Positions 48,814 to 58,318 of a DNA stretch of 64,000 bases are shown here, piece by piece (within the stretch, counting starts at the first letter, position 1; every line of letters begins with the position of its first letter). The position numbers were made by a program, and so were the translations under genes. Under the pieces are notes generated by a model. The model saw nothing but the letters and a program-made list of their open reading frames with translations. It searched no databases and was not told the DNA's origin. This stretch comes from Niveibacterium umoris (GTDB taxonomy: Bacteria; Pseudomonadota; Gammaproteobacteria; Burkholderiales; Rhodocyclaceae), in NCBI RefSeq assembly GCF_014197015.1, contig NZ_JACIET010000001.1, positions 1,116,001-1,180,000 on the forward strand, in the 5' to 3' direction.

Positions 48814-51800
48814 TCAGAACGGATATGCCGGCATGCTGGTCTCGATGTCCAGCCACTGTCCCGTCGCCAGCTGGTTATGCTTGCCGTTGGCCAGCGCGTA
48901 GAAACCGCGGGTCGCCGCCGGCAGGCCGAGGTCGGAGATCGAGTCCAGCGCGGTCTGGCTCAACGGGATGCCGTACATCGCGAAGTGCTTGCGCATGTCC
49001 TGGCCGATGATCTTCGAACTCAGTACGTAGAACAGGTCTTCGTTGCTGATGGTGTTGTTGGCGAAGCGCCCCATCCCGTACTTGCCCTTGTTGTTGGCGT
49101 CCCAGGCTTTGGCGACAAGGCGGTCGGCTTTGGTCAGCAGCTGGAAGAATTCCAGCGTGCTATCCATCGTCGGCTTCGCCAGTCCGGCGCGCAGCTTGGC
49201 GTACTGGAAGGCCATCTGGAAATGCACGGCACGCATCGGGTCCTGGCTTGCGCCCTGCCACAGGCGCACTTCCATGTCGGCGCGCAGGGCCTCGTCGGCC
49301 AGACCGGTGCCCCGGTTGGCAACGATGTCGGCGTAGAGCCCGGTGTGGTCCAGGTTGTGACCGGTATCGACGCCAATCAGCGCGTATTCGCGCAGCATCG
49401 TTGCGCTGGCGAGGATGTTGTTGTCGCACTCGACGACGCAGCCCTTGCCGTTCGGCGCGATGTGCATCACGCGCTGCACCGTGTTATGGCCCAGCTCGTG
49501 CGCCCAGCCCCAGCCGACGTCGATGCCGGCAAAACCATCCGACGGATTCCCTGAACACAGGAAGCCGCAGGCCGCAATCCAGCCGATGAAGTGCTGCACG
49601 TTCGGTGCGCGGTGCAAGGGGCCATCGCAGGTCCAGCCAAGCTGGGTGCAGACGTTCTGGGCCAGCGCCGACATCGGCATGTTGTTGTAGCCGTTGGCAT
49701 AGTGGTTGCTGTCGAAGAGGATGCCCTTGATGCGGTCGACCACGTACACCTTCGGGTCGGTGGTGCCGATGACCTTCTGTGCGTAACCAATCGTTTGCTG
49801 GATCTCGCCGCCGACCAGTTTGCTGGTCTGCCAGCCGAAGTCGGCGCGTTTGAGCGCGGCCACCGCCTCGTCAATCTCCGCCTGCGAGGGATTGCGGGTG
49901 AAATCGAAGTGCGCATACTTCGCGGCGCCCTTGATGCGCAGCTTCACCACCGTACCGGCGGTAGCGCCGCTATACCGCAGTTCGAGCGGACCACCGAACG
50001 GGGTCACGAAGCTGTTGTCGGTGCCTGCCGTGAGCGGGATGTTGAAGGATTGCGGACGACGCGGACGGGCGTAGGTCTTGTCGGCAACCGGATCGCCGTA
50101 GCTGCGCACATAGCTCGTCTGCACGCCCAAGCCGGTCGCACCGGCGGCATCGACGATCTGGATCGTCACCGGCTTGCCCGGGATCGCGCCGCGGCCGATC
50201 AGCGTGATGCCGCTGGTCTGCGCAATGGTCACGTCGATGTCTTCGTAGCTGTTGCTCACCGCGATGCTGGCTGCGGCGGCCGGCATGTAATCGCCGGCGC
50301 CCTTGGGCGGAATGGTGGTCGTGGTGCGGTTGAACACCAACCACGAGTCCGACGCGTAGGCGCGCAGGAAGTCGTCCGAATCGCCCTTGCTTGACAGCGG
50401 CGTGCCATAGACCTGGCTGCGGCGCTGCACGTCCGCCCACAGCACGAGCAGCGGGTAGAGCTTGCTGTCCGGGTCGGCAAATACGTTGATGCCGCGCGAC
50501 TGCAAACTCGCCAACGCGCTCATCACCGCGTCGATCGGCTTCAGCGGCGTGGTATCGGTAAAGTCCAGCGTCAGGTCGGTGCGCTGCAGCAGGCCGAGGG
50601 TGGTGATCAGCGCGCCGAACTGGTCGGCTCGCGCCAGAGTGTCGGCCCGGGTGCGTCCTGAGCCGACTGATACAGCAGCGGCCGAGGCGTAATAGTTGCC
50701 CGGGTAGCCGCCCAGAGACATGCCCATCGCACCGAGCACGGTGCGGCCGCCTGTGGAGTCGATCCAGTTCGGGTGCATGTAGATCACCGACTTGCCGGCC
50801 TCGAGGTAGCGGCGCACGAGCGCGGCGAGCCCGGGGCTGTCAGTCGTCTTCGCGCCGAATACGATCAGGTTCAGCGAGCTCCAGCAGGTGTTGGTCGGGT
50901 CGTCGACCTTGCAGGTACTCAGCACCGCGTTCACGCCGGCTCGTGCGGCGAAGAGCTTGACGTTGTTGGCGTCGTAACCTGCAACGCCAACCTGCAGCGT
51001 GGCCGGTAACTTGCCAGCGCCGTTGCCGGTCACCAGCCAGGTGAATGCACGCGTGAACAGCGGAAGATGTTGCTGCTCGCGGGTCGTGCCGGCCATCCAC
51101 CCGAGCACGTCCGCTCCGTAGGCAAGGCCCCGGCCGGTGCCGACACGCGCGATGGCCGCCATGCCTGTGCCGTTGTCGGACAGGATCAGGGGCGCGGCGA
51201 TCGTCGTCTTGGTCGCGGTGATCGAGCTGCTGTTGGTGCCGTGGTTCAGGCTCAGGTCAGTCAGCTGCAGGCCATAGATGCCCTGAAGTGCGCCCTGCTG
51301 CCATTGCTGAAGCGCGCTGGCGGTGCTGATGGCCTGCGAGAGCAGGTCTTTCTGGTTGGCCGTGCTCAGGCCGCTCGGGTCACCGCTGCTCAGCGCCTTG
51401 GTGATCGGGCTAACCGTGGGCGCGGGCGGGGTGCCGGTGCCGCCGGTCGTGGTGCCGCCAGTCGAACCGCCGGTGGTCGTGCCTCCGGTGGTGGTTCCGC
51501 CCGTGGTCGTGCCTCCGGTACTCGTACCACCATTCGTGGTTCCGCCCGTCGAACCGCCTGTGGTGGTGCCACCGGCGGTCGTACCACCAGTCGCGGTTCC
51601 GCCGGTCGTGGTTCCGCCCGTCGTGGTGCCGCCGCCAGTTGCCCCGCCCGTGGTGGTGCCGCCTGTCGTAGTGCCGCCAGTCGAACCGCCTGTGGTAGTG
51701 CCACCGGTGGTCGTACCACCAGTCGCTGTTCCGCCGGTCGTTGTACCTCCCGAGGTGCTCCCGCCGTTATTGCCACCTGTTGTCGAGCCACCGCCATTGG

Positions 51801-52200
51801 TGCCTCCCGTCGCGGTGCCGCCAGTCGTTCCCGTGCCGCTACCCGACCCGGTATCGGTGCCGGCGCTGCCGCCCGAACCCGTGGTACTGCCGCTGCCGCT
51901 CGAAGCATTGTCGTCCGGCGTCCCTCCGGTCGTGGTGCCAGCGCCGATCCCGCCCGGTTCCGCGTTCGGGTCCAAGTTGCCGGCCGTCGAGCCACCGTTT
52001 CCCGGCGTGCTGCCCCCCGAGGTGCTGCCGTTGTCGGTCGAGCTGCCGCCACCGGTCCCGGTCTGGCCGCTGCCGCCACTGGCAGAGCCGTTTCCGGGGC
52101 TGGAATTTCCGTCCGAGCCGCCACCACAGGCGACGAGGAGCGCCAAGACTGCCGACGCGGCTACACGACCGATCAGGATTTTGTAGTCAGCTTTTTTCAT
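48814..52200 (-). CDS. ImpA-family lipoprotein metalloprotease with long Thr/Gly linker
   Basis: 1128 residues from ATG at 52200; the frame extends upstream without a leader. Lipoprotein signal ASAVLALLVAC (Cys25). Residues about 26-255 are an almost pure Gly/Thr/Ser linker built on GGTTTGG-like repeats. Then an ImpA-type N-terminal region, a beta domain (IPLTAGTDNSFVTPFGGPLE, VVKLRIKGAAKYAHFDF), and an M60/ImpA peptidase with the zinc motif HELGH at 901-905 (GWGWAHELGHNTVQRVMH). ImpA of Pseudomonas cleaves O-glycosylated mucin-like proteins. The lipid anchor plus a long flexible stalk suggests surface display (inference). Confidence 0.88.
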   Translation of the reverse strand: MKKADYKILIGRVAASAVLALLVACGGGSDGNSSPGNGSASGGSGQTGTGGGSSTDNGSTSGGSTPGNGGSTAGNLDPNAEPGGIGAGTTTGGTPDDNASSGSGSTTGSGGSAGTDTGSGSGTGTTGGTATGGTNGGGSTTGGNNGGSTSGGTTTGGTATGGTTTGGTTTGGSTGGTTTGGTTTGGATGGGTTTGGTTTGGTATGGTTAGGTTTGGSTGGTTNGGTSTGGTTTGGTTTGGTTTGGSTGGTTTGGTGTPPAPTVSPITKALSSGDPSGLSTANQKDLLSQAISTASALQQWQQGALQGIYGLQLTDLSLNHGTNSSSITATKTTIAAPLILSDNGTGMAAIARVGTGRGLAYGADVLGWMAGTTREQQHLPLFTRAFTWLVTGNGAGKLPATLQVGVAGYDANNVKLFAARAGVNAVLSTCKVDDPTNTCWSSLNLIVFGAKTTDSPGLAALVRRYLEAGKSVIYMHPNWIDSTGGRTVLGAMGMSLGGYPGNYYASAAAVSVGSGRTRADTLARADQFGALITTLGLLQRTDLTLDFTDTTPLKPIDAVMSALASLQSRGINVFADPDSKLYPLLVLWADVQRRSQVYGTPLSSKGDSDDFLRAYASDSWLVFNRTTTTIPPKGAGDYMPAAAASIAVSNSYEDIDVTIAQTSGITLIGRGAIPGKPVTIQIVDAAGATGLGVQTSYVRSYGDPVADKTYARPRRPQSFNIPLTAGTDNSFVTPFGGPLELRYSGATAGTVVKLRIKGAAKYAHFDFTRNPSQAEIDEAVAALKRADFGWQTSKLVGGEIQQTIGYAQKVIGTTDPKVYVVDRIKGILFDSNHYANGYNNMPMSALAQNVCTQLGWTCDGPLHRAPNVQHFIGWIAACGFLCSGNPSDGFAGIDVGWGWAHELGHNTVQRVMHIAPNGKGCVVECDNNILASATMLREYALIGVDTGHNLDHTGLYADIVANRGTGLADEALRADMEVRLWQGASQDPMRAVHFQMAFQYAKLRAGLAKPTMDSTLEFFQLLTKADRLVAKAWDANNKGKYGMGRFANNTISNEDLFYVLSSKIIGQDMRKHFAMYGIPLSQTALDSISDLGLPAATRGFYALANGKHNQLATGQWLDIETSMPAYPF
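51430..52130 (-). repeat. Thr/Gly-coding tandem repeat tract inside the ImpA-like gene
   Basis: Roughly 700 nt of imperfect repeats with units like GGTGGTACGACCACCGGT. It encodes the GGTTTGG linker, about 230 residues. Such a tract is prone to slippage, so its length may vary between strains. Confidence 0.85.
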
Positions 52201-52628
52201 TGGTTCGCCAATCAACACAAACGCCCCCGGCGCGCTCTGCGACGCGGAGTGCCAATTTGAAGGAAATTCAAACGTCTGCCCGCGCGCTTCCTCGGTCTGC
52301 GCGGCGTTCCGTCGCGGTACCACGCGCTGCGATCCGTGCGCGGGTCACGACCGTGAGGCCGAGGCCGGGTTCGCCCGCCTCGTGCATGACACCAAGGCGA
52401 GCCAGACCCAACATGGACAGCATGGTAAGAAGCGAGCCGCCCAAGGCCTACTGCATGTCTGCTCGATCGTCCTGCAGCAGCGCTCAGGGCAATACGCACC
52501 GAGCAGTGCAAGGCCGGTTCAGTGAGGCGAGAAGCGGTCGCTCCGTTGAAGAAGGAAGGCTTATTCTTCTGGTCGACAGAGGCGACCAGGTGGCAACCCG
52601 CGATCAATCGGGCGCAGTGAGGGGCGGG
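52201..52628. other. Intergenic region carrying repeat copy R1
   Basis: 428 nt between the GGDEF sensor gene end and the ImpA-like gene start. Apart from repeat R1 (52445-52485) nothing credible is coded. It should hold the ImpA-like promoter. Confidence 0.5.
52445..52485 (+). repeat. 41-nt repeat, copy R1
   Basis: The core reads GGCCTACTGC-ATGT-CTGCTCGATCGTCCTGCAG and ends CAGCGCTC. It matches R2 (56421) at 36 of 41 positions. It contains CTGCT...AGCAG able to pair and the CTGCAG palindrome. It lies 144 nt past the 3' end of the GGDEF sensor gene. Confidence 0.7.
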
Positions 52629-54245
52629 CTAGATCGTGCGGGAATCCGCCGGAGACCGATGCGAAGTCTCGTTCGCAGCATGCGGGAACGATGTCACACG
52701 GACATCATTGCGTCCGGCCTTCTTGACTTCATACATGGCGACATCTGCCCGGCGCAGCAACTCCTCAGCGCCGCAGAGTTCGTCGTTCGCAATCGTGAGC
52801 CCGATACTCGCACCGACGTGCGCGATCGCGCCGCCATCGAGTTCGATCGGTTCCAGCACGGTATTGCGGATCTTGTGGAGGATCGTCACGGCGGTGGCCT
52901 CGTCGGTGACGCCGTCGAGCACGATCACGAACTCGTCACCGCCAAGTCGCGCCAGCGTGTCGGTGCGACGCAGGCCACGTTTGAGGCGTGCCGAAACGGT
53001 CCGAAGAACATGGTCGCCCGCATCGTGACCGTAGGTGTCGTTCACCTGTTTGAACCAGTCGAGGTCGATCATCGCGATCGTGAAGCCGTCTTGCCGATCA
53101 CGCGCGTGGGACGCCACGCGATCCTTCAAGGCGCGTTCGAATCCGAGTCGGTTCAGAACCCCGGTCAGGTTATCGGTCACCGCGAGTTCCTGCGCTTCGG
53201 CCTCGGCGCGTTTGCGGTCGGTGATGTCGTTGGCAAGCCCCTGCATCGTGCCCTCGCCTGACGGCGTCAGCACGAGCTGTATCCAGCGTGAAACGCCGAT
53301 CGCGTCACGCAACTCGAAGTCACCGGAGGCGGAGCGTTCGCGCTCGAAAACGCGCTGTCGCAGGGCCGCGATCTGTGCCGCCAGCTCCGGGAGCAGTTCC
53401 TCGAGTGTCGGGTGCGCGTCGTGCCGGGTGGGCCCCCCCAGCACCCGCACGCAAGCGGGATTCCAGGATTCCATGCGGGCCTCGGCGTCGAGCGTGAAGA
53501 TACCGGTCTCCGCGTTCTCGATGATCAGTCGCAAGCGCTGCTCATCGCGCTCGCGCAATTCACGCAAGTGTCGCTCTGAAGTAATAAGGCGCGACATGCC
53601 ATCAATCAGGCGGTTGGTGTCGACAACCAGACTGCCGAGCTCGTCATGTTCGTGCCCGGGCGGGATCGCCACCGCGCCGCCGGGCCGGCCCTCGATCCGG
53701 TGCAACTCAAGCGAAATACGGCGGATCGGACGTGTCACAGCCATTGCGACCGCAAGCAGCACCGCAATCGCAACTGCCAGCACCTGCAAGCCTTGCATGG
53801 CTGCCGTGCGACTCGCGACATCGAAACGGCGCTGGCGCAGGTGCGAGTCATTGAGCTCGACCTCGATCTGGCAGACCGTCTCAGTTTTCGAGAACGGCGA
53901 ATTCACTGCACGCGTGATGACCGGATTGCTCGGCATGCTGCGGCCACCCGCCACCGCCATGACACCTTCGCGCGTACGAATCGCGGCGCGATGGATGATG
54001 CGGGTGCCGCCCAGGCCGGCGAGCGTCTCGCTGGCGAGTTGTTTGTCGGACACGAAACATGCAGCGCTCGCGGTGCCAGAAATGGCGTCAAGCAAGGTCT
54101 CGACCTGGCGATTGACCTCGGCGCGCTCCTGTTCCTGCTGGTACTGGATCGAGCCAATCGTGAAGCCCACGCCAACGACACCCGACACTGCCAGCACGAT
54201 TGCCGCAGTACGAAGTCCGATCTTGCGGGACAAGGCGAAGGCCAT
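52629..54245 (-). CDS. Membrane sensor diguanylate cyclase (CHASE8-like, HAMP, PAS, GGDEF)
   Basis: 538 residues from ATG at 54245. Membrane helix 1 (about 10-32), a periplasmic CHASE8-like domain (LLDAISGTASAACFVSDKQL), helix 2 (LQVLAVAIAVLLAVAMAV), HAMP, a PAS domain (LIIENAETGIFTLDAEARM), then a GGDEF domain with the intact active site RLGGDEFVIV and MIDLDWFKQVNDTYGHDAGD. It should make cyclic di-GMP in response to a periplasmic cue. Last gene of the cassette after the outer-membrane and phosphate-binding-like genes. Its sensor half resembles the kinase-like protein of the second cassette (58507). Confidence 0.92.
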   Translation of the reverse strand: MAFALSRKIGLRTAAIVLAVSGVVGVGFTIGSIQYQQEQERAEVNRQVETLLDAISGTASAACFVSDKQLASETLAGLGGTRIIHRAAIRTREGVMAVAGGRSMPSNPVITRAVNSPFSKTETVCQIEVELNDSHLRQRRFDVASRTAAMQGLQVLAVAIAVLLAVAMAVTRPIRRISLELHRIEGRPGGAVAIPPGHEHDELGSLVVDTNRLIDGMSRLITSERHLRELRERDEQRLRLIIENAETGIFTLDAEARMESWNPACVRVLGGPTRHDAHPTLEELLPELAAQIAALRQRVFERERSASGDFELRDAIGVSRWIQLVLTPSGEGTMQGLANDITDRKRAEAEAQELAVTDNLTGVLNRLGFERALKDRVASHARDRQDGFTIAMIDLDWFKQVNDTYGHDAGDHVLRTVSARLKRGLRRTDTLARLGGDEFVIVLDGVTDEATAVTILHKIRNTVLEPIELDGGAIAHVGASIGLTIANDELCGAEELLRRADVAMYEVKKAGRNDVRVTSFPHAANETSHRSPADSRTI

Positions 54246-54249
54246 TGCG

Positions 54250-54678
54250 TTACAACCCGAACTCGAAAACGATGCGCACCCGGGAATCGACTTTCGAGCG
54301 CTCGACATAACCCACACCACCGGGATTACGTCTCACGAAGTCCAGCACCTGCTCTGCCGAACCTGCCTGCACCGGCGGCGATGCTTGCCCGGTGAAGGTC
54401 AGTCTGACCCAGTAAGCCTTTACTTCAGCAAGATCGCGACCGAGCAGGCGCTGGTAGAACTCGGCCTTTTCGTTTCCGCCGTCGCGCGCGAGGTCAACCG
54501 GGTAGACCGGCGTGCCATCCGGCAATCTGCGGACGCGACCCATGTAGAAGTTCACCACCTGGTCCTTGGACAGGCGTTCCAGTTTGGCGACCGGATTCGC
54601 GACCACGACCAGATCCGCCGCCGCGAGCGACGGGAAGACAGCGGCCAGTACCGCGATGAGGAGCCAAAATGCTTTCAT
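54250..54678 (-). CDS. Small phosphate-binding-protein-like periplasmic protein (cassette 1)
   Basis: 142 residues with a signal peptide (LLIAVLAAVFPSLAAA). The fold resembles a short PstS-type solute-binding domain: VVVANPVAKLERLSKDQVVN, FYMGRVRRLPDG, YWVRLTFTGQASPP, VRRNPGGVGYV. It is far shorter than a full binding protein (about 340), so it likely binds a ligand or partner rather than feeding a transporter. Its paralogue in cassette 2 is at 59985. It ends 4 nt before the sensor start. Confidence 0.85.
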   Translation of the reverse strand: MKAFWLLIAVLAAVFPSLAAADLVVVANPVAKLERLSKDQVVNFYMGRVRRLPDGTPVYPVDLARDGGNEKAEFYQRLLGRDLAEVKAYWVRLTFTGQASPPVQAGSAEQVLDFVRRNPGGVGYVERSKVDSRVRIVFEFGL

Positions 54679-54683
54679 GTTCT

Positions 54684-55916
54684 TCAGAATGCGAAATCCA
54701 GCGCGGCGCTGAAGACCCAGAAGCGGAAATGGTCGGGAAGATCAGCATCCCCGAACCACAGGGTGGAACTGCGCGTACCCGACACGCGGTCGGCCTGCAG
54801 CTTCACCGCGATGTTCTGCATCGGGTCGTATCGCACACCGAGCGCAACGCTGCGTTGATCGCTGAGGTTTACCTGCAACAGTCGGTTGGCTGCCGCTTCG
54901 ACCGGAGCAAGCGCGGGCACGGGCGGCAGACCGGTCGTGGGATTCAGATCGTTCGATCGTGCGGCAGACAGCACAAGGTAAGGCGTCACCGGCCCCACCC
55001 GGTACCCCGCGTGCGCGTAGCCCGAGTAATAACCCTGGATGGCGTCGGAATTGGAGTGGAAATAGCTCGCAGCAAGAATCGCTTGCCACCCCCCCGCCTG
55101 ATAGCTTAGCGACCCGACCAGATACCCGAACTGGCGCCCCTTGACCGACAGACGATCGGCCAGCTCCGGGCCGCCCGGGATCCCGTAATCGCGCAGCACG
55201 GTGAAGAGCTCCTCGAGCGGGAGTTCATCCTTGAGCTTGATGCGTGAGTACCCGAGTCGGCCGCTCCAGGGTTCGCCCTGATACTCCAGGTAAGCGCCGA
55301 CCAGTGGCGAACCATTGAGCGAGTAATTACGCACTTCATCCACCGGAATCGTGCTGCGCGCCGTACCGATGTACGCCTTGGTCTTGATTGCCGCCGTACC
55401 GACCGGCCAGAGGTAGCTGACATCCAGGCCGTCGAGCGACTGGATCGGCAAGGTACCGTAGTATTCGGTTGGCGGCCGCACCGGGAGGTACGTGTAGCCC
55501 ACGTTGGTGGAATCGGCGAGCGGGTAGACATCAAAACCAAGTCGGCCAGCGCGCGCGGTCACACCCGCTTCCGACAGGTAGCTCAGAAAGCCCCAGGTCA
55601 GCTCCGGCCGCCAGGAGCCGTCGTAGCGGTAACGCGAAACGAGTTGCCCCACGGCGCTCCATGCGGAGAGGTACCGGTAGCTGGCCTGGATACCCACGCG
55701 GGAATCAGGTTCAAACGAGCCATGGCTGCGGCCAGTGCCCGAAGGTGCCTGCGAGACGTCGCGCCTGAAATCGGCACCCGCCACATCGGACCAGGCCCAA
55801 CCCAGCGTACCGAACCCCCCGAACTGCAAGGACTGCTCGGCCAGCGTGTCGGCGTCGCCCGCGGATGCGGCCGCACTGAACAGCGCGGCCAAAGCAATTA
55901 CACCGTGACGCACCAC
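54684..55916 (-). CDS. Outer-membrane beta-barrel protein (cassette 1)
   Basis: 410 residues from GTG at 55916 (a second GTG at 55913 has a better 8-nt distance to GGAGG). Signal peptide MVRHGVIALAALFSAAASA. The mature part alternates aromatic/hydrophobic strands and ends in Phe (FWVFSAALDFAF), typical of an outer-membrane barrel. Shared blocks with the cassette 2 protein: GFGTLG(W/I)A, LGLDVYPLADSTNVGYTY-like, RPP(T/V)E(Y/F)YG, SLDGLDV. First gene of the cassette. Confidence 0.82.
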   Translation of the reverse strand: MVRHGVIALAALFSAAASAGDADTLAEQSLQFGGFGTLGWAWSDVAGADFRRDVSQAPSGTGRSHGSFEPDSRVGIQASYRYLSAWSAVGQLVSRYRYDGSWRPELTWGFLSYLSEAGVTARAGRLGFDVYPLADSTNVGYTYLPVRPPTEYYGTLPIQSLDGLDVSYLWPVGTAAIKTKAYIGTARSTIPVDEVRNYSLNGSPLVGAYLEYQGEPWSGRLGYSRIKLKDELPLEELFTVLRDYGIPGGPELADRLSVKGRQFGYLVGSLSYQAGGWQAILAASYFHSNSDAIQGYYSGYAHAGYRVGPVTPYLVLSAARSNDLNPTTGLPPVPALAPVEAAANRLLQVNLSDQRSVALGVRYDPMQNIAVKLQADRVSGTRSSTLWFGDADLPDHFRFWVFSAALDFAF

Positions 55917-56518
55917 GTCAGCCTCCGTTACGACCAGCCAGGATTCGGTTATCGGCGCGCGGGCGCCAGACTTGAGTGCGCGTGGCGGTTGAGCGTCGAA
56001 TGCCTTTCCGGCACAGGCTGGCCGGCGCAGCTTGCAGCTTGATGCCACCGCGCATATCGGCCGACCCCCCCTCGTCGCACATGCGATGGCGCATCGCTGA
56101 GATCAGCGCGCTAGCGGCCTCGTTACCGGGCACAGCGCCATCGACGCGACAAATCGTCTCGTTCATCATCACTTCGGCTCTCTTCAACGTTGCGTTCCTG
56201 CTCGCCAACCACCCACCTGCATTCCTGTGTGGCGCGGGCATTTGAATCACATCGGCCATCTGCCCCGCTCCCATTGCTGGTTTTCACCACGTCTGCCCGG
56301 AATGACCTCTCCGGTAAGTCGCGCAACGACGACGCGCTTGTCAGTCATCCAGCGCCATCCAACTGCATGATCGTGGCGAAGACCAACGATATGCGGCATC
56401 CTAGAAAGATCGCCGCGCGTGGCCTACTGCAAACCTGCTCGATCATCCTGCAGCAGTGCTCCTCAGCCGCGGAAGTTCAAACAGGGGCTCGAATGCGCGG
56501 CGAGGTGCGAACGCGAAG
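55917..56518. other. Divergent intergenic region with repeat copy R2
   Basis: About 600 nt between the cassette 1 outer-membrane gene (minus) and the AraC-HDOD gene (plus). It holds repeat R2 (56421-56461). A minus-strand frame (55918-56274) has no leader, ribosome site or known motif and is not called. Confidence 0.5.
56421..56461 (+). repeat. 41-nt repeat, copy R2
   Basis: The core begins GGCCTACTGCAAACCTGCTC and ends CAGCAGTGCTC. It matches R1 at 36/41 and R3 at 35/41. Weaker similarity among the copies extends about 35 nt upstream. It ends 57 nt before the AraC-HDOD start. With R1, it flanks cassette 1 in direct orientation. Confidence 0.7.
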
Positions 56519-58297
56519 ATGAGCGACGAACTCGAGCATGATTACGTGCCGGAGATGCGGCACTACCAGCCATTTTTTCTGCGCTACCGCGATCAGCCGG
56601 TTCGATTGAGCATTCTTCAGTCTCATTTCGGACTGGTAAGAGTCAGCCCTTCCGACGCACGTCCGCTGAGTGCCGAAACCGCGCTTCAGATGAGTGAATG
56701 GCTCCACGCGAACGGCGACCCGCACGCGTTCGCCTGGCTTGCTTCCGAGTTGGACATGGGCGCCGGAGACGGGCTGGTTTACTACCTCCGCGCACATGAC
56801 AGTCTGGAAGCCGCGCTTGAGGAATTCACGCGCCTTACCGCCTTGCTGCTGCCCGACGGGCGGATCGCCTGGAGCAGCGACGGCCATCGCCTGCACATCA
56901 CCCTGGCGCCGGTGCGGCAAGCGACGCGACTGGGCGTGCGCTTGCGTTACGAATCGATCCTGGTTTGGTTTGTGCGCGTGCTCAACTACGTCACCAGCTC
57001 GGAATTGCCGATTTCGCAGATACAGGTGATGTCCCACGAGGGCGCCAACCCGGCGGTTCTGGCTACGTACCTGGGTGTGAGGCCCTCCCTTGGCGGCGAG
57101 GAATTCGTCCTGGAGTACCCCGCCGAAGTATTGAAGATCCACTTGCCGGGTGCGAGTGCCGCCTTGCGCAACACGATTCGCCCGCTCTACGACCAACGCC
57201 TCACCCTTACGAAAAAGGACCATGGCAATACGACCCGGGTCGCAAGCAGGGTCGCGAACTGGATGTCGAAGCTCGATGACCTGAGCGACGCCAACCTCGA
57301 CGCGGCTGCAAGCGCCTTGGCGGTTGGCGCGAGCACGCTGCGTCGCCAGCTGGCGGAACAGGGTTGCCGCTTCTCCGCCCTGCTCGCCGCCATGCGCGCG
57401 CATCAGGCGATGAACGCGATTCTCGGCTCGGACGAAAAGATGGAGAGCCTCGCGCAACGGCTTGGCTATGCCGATCGCAATACCTTCGAGCGCGCCTTCC
57501 GCGAGCGCTTCGATGTCACGCCTGCGCTATGCCGGCGCGCCGCACGCGAGTTGCTGTCCGCCCGACGTTTCGCAACTTGGAGTGCCCCCCAGAACTGGTC
57601 GCGCCACAGTCCCTCGCTTGCGCGATTGAGAAGCGCCCTCGCCGACGGCAGCGGCGATGCCAACACCTGGCTCGAATCGCTCGAGCGCGATCCTGTGCTC
57701 CTGTTGCGAATCCTCGCCCATTGCGCGGAACCGGCACAGGGCGCGAGCGAGACCTGCATTGTGGACACGGAACTGCTTGCGTCGCTGTCGCCACGGACGC
57801 TCCTGACCCTGGTCGAAGCATGCGTCCCGATGGCGAGTGGCACGCGGGCAATGCCGACGCAAGAGGGAGAAGACATCTGGCGTTGCGGCGAACTTGCGTC
57901 CCGCGCGGCGCGACTGATCGCCGGGCAACTCGCGCCGGCAGACGCGCCCGTTATCGCCCTCGCCGCCTTTGCACACAACCTCGGGGCCCTAGTGATCCCC
58001 GCGCAGGCGGATGCCGTCGTCGAGGGCATTGATTGCACCTGGTTGCTGCTGGCGGCGTGGCATGTACCCGCGCAACTGCTGCGCTTCTTGCGCGCCCGCC
58101 ATGCCCCCATGGACGCCGCGGGCGAAGCGCTGGCGCTAGCGATCGCGTGGGCGGAGGCAGCAACAACCGGCAAGGCCGCGAAGAGGCGCGCCGAGGTCGA
58201 AGCTCGGATTGCGGCACGGCTCAATTGGGATCTTGCTGACGCGCTGACAGACCTGCTACATGCTGATTCCGGCGCCGCGTTGAGCGAACAGGAGTGA
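56519..58297 (+). CDS. AraC-type regulator fused to an HDOD-like domain
   Basis: 592 residues from ATG at 56519 (no strong ribosome site; an upstream in-frame start at 56456 is possible). Residues 1-220 are an AraC 'arabinose-binding'-type effector domain (LASELDMGAGDGLVYYLRAH). Residues 230-350 are the AraC helix-turn-helix pair (VGASTLRRQLAEQGCRFSAL; ESLAQRLGYADRNTFERAFR). After a linker, about 390-560 resembles an HDOD signalling domain (DPVLLLRILAHCAE, LSPRTLLTLVEACV, WRCGELASRAARLIAGQL, FAHNLGALVIPAQ). AraC-HDOD fusions are unusual. It lies between the two sensor cassettes and may regulate them. Confidence 0.8.
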   Translation: MSDELEHDYVPEMRHYQPFFLRYRDQPVRLSILQSHFGLVRVSPSDARPLSAETALQMSEWLHANGDPHAFAWLASELDMGAGDGLVYYLRAHDSLEAALEEFTRLTALLLPDGRIAWSSDGHRLHITLAPVRQATRLGVRLRYESILVWFVRVLNYVTSSELPISQIQVMSHEGANPAVLATYLGVRPSLGGEEFVLEYPAEVLKIHLPGASAALRNTIRPLYDQRLTLTKKDHGNTTRVASRVANWMSKLDDLSDANLDAAASALAVGASTLRRQLAEQGCRFSALLAAMRAHQAMNAILGSDEKMESLAQRLGYADRNTFERAFRERFDVTPALCRRAARELLSARRFATWSAPQNWSRHSPSLARLRSALADGSGDANTWLESLERDPVLLLRILAHCAEPAQGASETCIVDTELLASLSPRTLLTLVEACVPMASGTRAMPTQEGEDIWRCGELASRAARLIAGQLAPADAPVIALAAFAHNLGALVIPAQADAVVEGIDCTWLLLAAWHVPAQLLRFLRARHAPMDAAGEALALAIAWAEAATTGKAAKRRAEVEARIAARLNWDLADALTDLLHADSGAALSEQE

Positions 58298-58301
58298 TGC
58301 G

Positions 58302-58318
58302 CGGCCCCGCGCGGGCCG
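58302..58318 (+). terminator. Short GC hairpin after the AraC-HDOD gene
   Basis: CGGCCC-CGCGC-GGGCCG followed by TATCGTTCT. A modest candidate terminator. Confidence 0.4.

Noticed and set aside
51430-52130. Repeat tract as a CRISPR array
   Set aside because: Units are short, imperfect and without spacers, and stay in the reading frame of the protease.
52425-52451. GTAAGAA...GCCTAC within R1 as another ECF promoter
   Set aside because: The spacer is 14 instead of 16 and R2/R3 lack GTAAGAA.
55918-56274. 118-codon minus-strand frame before the cassette 1 barrel gene
   Set aside because: No ribosome site, leader or recognisable motif; it overlaps the region expected to hold two promoters.
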